Shown in pieces: positions 4,934 through 5,979 of a DNA stretch of 5,979 nucleotides. Source of the DNA: Chitinophagaceae bacterium. Lineage in GTDB: Bacteria > Bacteroidota > Bacteroidia > Chitinophagales > Chitinophagaceae. Position 1 is the stretch's first letter; each line of letters opens with the position of its first letter. The translations under genes and the position numbers were made by a program. The notes beneath the pieces were generated by a model. The model was not told where the DNA came from. It saw nothing but the letters and a program-made list of their open reading frames with translations, and did not search any database. Location of the stretch: assembly GCA_025455665.1 (NCBI GenBank), contig JALOMC010000212.1, positions 1 through 5,979 on the forward strand. Reading direction: 5' to 3'.

Positions 4934-5787
4934 TGGACAAAATGCCTGACCGTGCCATTGATGTCGGCATTTGCGAGCAGCATGCGGCTACGGTGAGTGC
5001 TGGTTTGGCCACGCAGGGCATGCGGGTATTCTGCAATATTTACAGCAGTTTTATGCAGCGGGCTTATGATCAGGTGGTGCACGATATTGCTATTCAAAAA
5101 CTACCGGTGACGCTGTGCCTGGACCGGGCCGGACTGGTGGGCGAAGACGGCCCTACGCACCACGGCGCCTACGATATTCCTTATTTCCGTTGCATTCCGA
5201 ACATGATCATCAGTGCGCCGATGAATGAGCAGGAACTGCGCAACCTGATGTACACTTCGCAACTGGACAGCACCGAGCTGCCTTTTGTCATCCGCTACCC
5301 GCGTGGCGAGGGGGTAATGCCTGAATGGCGCACCCCGCTGGAAGCAGTGGAAATAGGTAAGGGACGCAAACTTCGCGACGGCGACGAAGTAGCCATCCTC
5401 AGCTTTGGCCACCCGGGCAATTTTGCCAAAAGCGCCATTGTAGAACTACAGCAGTACGGCATTAACCCCGGCCACTACGATATGCGATTTGTAAAGCCGC
5501 TCGACGAAGCGCTGCTGCACGAAGTATTTAGCCGCTACTCTAAAATTGTGACCATCGAAGACGGCACCATAGTGGGCGGCTTCGGCAGTGCCATCCTCGA
5601 GTTTATGGCACAGCATGGCTACCGGGCACAAGTGAAAATACTAGGCATACCGGACCGCATAGTGGAGCATGGCAGCCCCAAAGAGCTGCATGCCGAATGC
5701 GGATACGACGCCAATGCCATTGTTAATACCGTAAAAAGTATGATGCAGCACACGGTGACAGTGGCGACCAGCACTATGTTTCAATAA
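4930..5787 (+). CDS. dxs: DXS C-terminal fragment (pyrimidine-binding and C-terminal domains)
   Basis: This is the downstream part of DXS in the shifted frame. Authentic residues run from CTC 4921; ATG codons at 4930 and 4933 (MMDKMPDR) overlap the frame-1 stop and are the plausible starts if it is translated separately. An earlier in-frame ATG (4888) would add unrelated residues. Visible motifs are DVGICEQHAATVSAGLA, with the catalytic Glu of the EQH motif; YSSFMQRAYDQVVHDIAIQ; LDRAGLVGEDGPTHHGAYD; FVIRYPRGEG; and the transketolase C-terminal domain with ILSFGHPGNFA, MRFVKPLDEALL, TIEDGTIVGGFGSAILEF and IPDRIVEHGSPKELHAECG. All look functional. The fragment ends at TAA 5785-5787, ahead of a strong terminator. 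It lacks the cofactor diphosphate-binding domain. Confidence 0.75.
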   Translation: MMDKMPDRAIDVGICEQHAATVSAGLATQGMRVFCNIYSSFMQRAYDQVVHDIAIQKLPVTLCLDRAGLVGEDGPTHHGAYDIPYFRCIPNMIISAPMNEQELRNLMYTSQLDSTELPFVIRYPRGEGVMPEWRTPLEAVEIGKGRKLRDGDEVAILSFGHPGNFAKSAIVELQQYGINPGHYDMRFVKPLDEALLHEVFSRYSKIVTIEDGTIVGGFGSAILEFMAQHGYRAQVKILGIPDRIVEHGSPKELHAECGYDANAIVNTVKSMMQHTVTVATSTMFQ

Positions 5788-5812
5788 ATCATCAGTACCT
5801 GGTGAACCGCTG

Positions 5813-5853
5813 CGCCACGCCTGCCCATTTGCAGGCGTGGCGTTTTCTTGTTT
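5813..5853 (+). terminator. Rho-independent terminator of dxs
   Basis: A perfect 12-bp GC-rich stem, CGCCACGCCTGC (5813-5824) with GCAGGCGTGGCG (5831-5842), closes a CCATTT loop and is followed by the T-rich tail TTTTCTTGTTT (5843-5853). It begins 26 bases after the dxs stop codon. Confidence 0.92.
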
Positions 5854-5928
5854 GCTGCATTGGCGGCTATATGGCCCCGGTTTGTTTAACCAAACAATAG
5901 CAAGCAACGCTGTACCGATACCTGTCAC

Positions 5929-5979
5929 ATGACCGTTTTACCAGCAAACGAATGGTCTATGCGGCATCCTCTGCATTCT
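5929..5979 (+). CDS. Possible start of a downstream gene, cut by the window end
   Basis: ATG at 5929 opens a frame of 17 codons (MTVLPANEWSMRHPLHS) that is still open at the window edge. It is too short to identify, and no clear promoter is visible between the dxs terminator and this codon. A short inverted repeat GTTTG-N6-CAAAC (5880-5895) lies upstream. It could be chance. Confidence 0.15.
   Translation, partial: MTVLPANEWSMRHPLHS

Larger units (their letters stand above)
3854..5787 (+). pseudogene. dxs: 1-deoxy-D-xylulose-5-phosphate synthase, interrupted by a frameshift
   Basis: DXS condenses pyruvate with glyceraldehyde 3-phosphate, using thiamine diphosphate, in the first step of the MEP isoprenoid pathway. 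The two halves together cover the whole family, but the frame changes at 4921-4924. Reading in the first frame ends PSGSSSL at TGA 4931-4933; the rest of the protein (LEFMMDKMPDRAIDVGICEQH...) continues in another frame. The last true codon of frame 1 (TCG, 4922-4924) and the first of the resumed frame (CTC, 4921-4923) overlap by CTCG. Adding one more CTCG restores GSSLEFMM and a 645-residue protein. A single-base repair would leave this segment one residue shorter than in E. coli DXS, so a 4-base loss fits better. No other lesion is visible and the motifs are conserved. It may be an inactive allele or a sequence error. Confidence 0.85.

Noticed and set aside
4915..4936. Programmed ribosomal frameshift in dxs
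   Set aside because: There is no slippery heptamer (X XXY YYZ) or poly-A/U run at the junction. A -1 slip at TCC TCG would also give GSLEFMM, one residue short of the family pattern. DXS is not known to use recoding.
5641..5928. Leftward frame reaching past the dxs stop
   Set aside because: Most of it is antisense to conserved DXS sequence and it spans the dxs terminator hairpin; no family features are present.

Overview
The window looks like a chromosomal segment of a Bacteroidota (Bacteroidetes) bacterium, most likely from the Chitinophagaceae or a close relative. This rests on the style of the proteins: a CheY-like receiver of the 'MNGWEFLE ... TKP' type, a lipoprotein-type prohibitin, a bacterial group II geranylgeranylglyceryl phosphate synthase, and a secreted protein with a C-terminal domain common in Chitinophagaceae. 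It also rests on a good TTG-N18-TAnnTTTG promoter before dxs. No mobile element, CRISPR array or RNA gene was found.

Layout, left to right. (1) Bases 2-217, + strand: the 3' end of a stand-alone response-regulator receiver gene. (2) A strong hairpin with a T-run on the - strand (about 221-256) ends a leftward unit. That unit holds a band-7/prohibitin lipoprotein (1567 to 761) followed 25 bases later by a tryptophan-rich two-helix membrane protein (735 to 283). (3) A 236-base gap with nested palindromes separates this pair from another leftward gene, geranylgeranylglyceryl phosphate synthase (2574 to 1804). (4) A 214-base divergent region with two short hyphenated palindromes follows. (5) Rightward, 2789-3718 encodes a secreted two-domain protein of unknown function. 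(6) dxs (3854-5787), the first enzyme of the non-mevalonate isoprenoid pathway, has its own promoter and a strong terminator at 5813-5853. (7) The last 126 bases hold no clear gene, apart from a possible start codon at 5929 whose frame stays open to the window edge.

The most notable feature is that dxs is broken by a frameshift at 4921-4924. Both halves are well conserved and overlap by exactly CTCG. Restoring a second CTCG copy (CTCGCTCG) gives an uninterrupted protein of 645 residues with the family-typical 'PSGSSLEFMM' stretch. Loss of one copy of a 4-base tandem repeat is therefore the simplest explanation, whether as a real mutation or as a sequencing or assembly error. The frame-1 stop overlaps two in-frame ATG codons (ATGATG), so re-initiation is formally possible, but the break falls inside the pyrimidine-binding domain rather than between domains.

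Biologically, dxs supplies isoprenoid precursors, and the prenyl-glycerol phosphate synthase is a consumer of a long isoprenoid. Both lie within 2 kb of each other but in different transcription units. The rest of the window appears to be ordinary core genome, and I do not see a convincing new multi-gene system. The prohibitin/Trp-rich membrane protein pair is the best candidate for an undescribed partnership.
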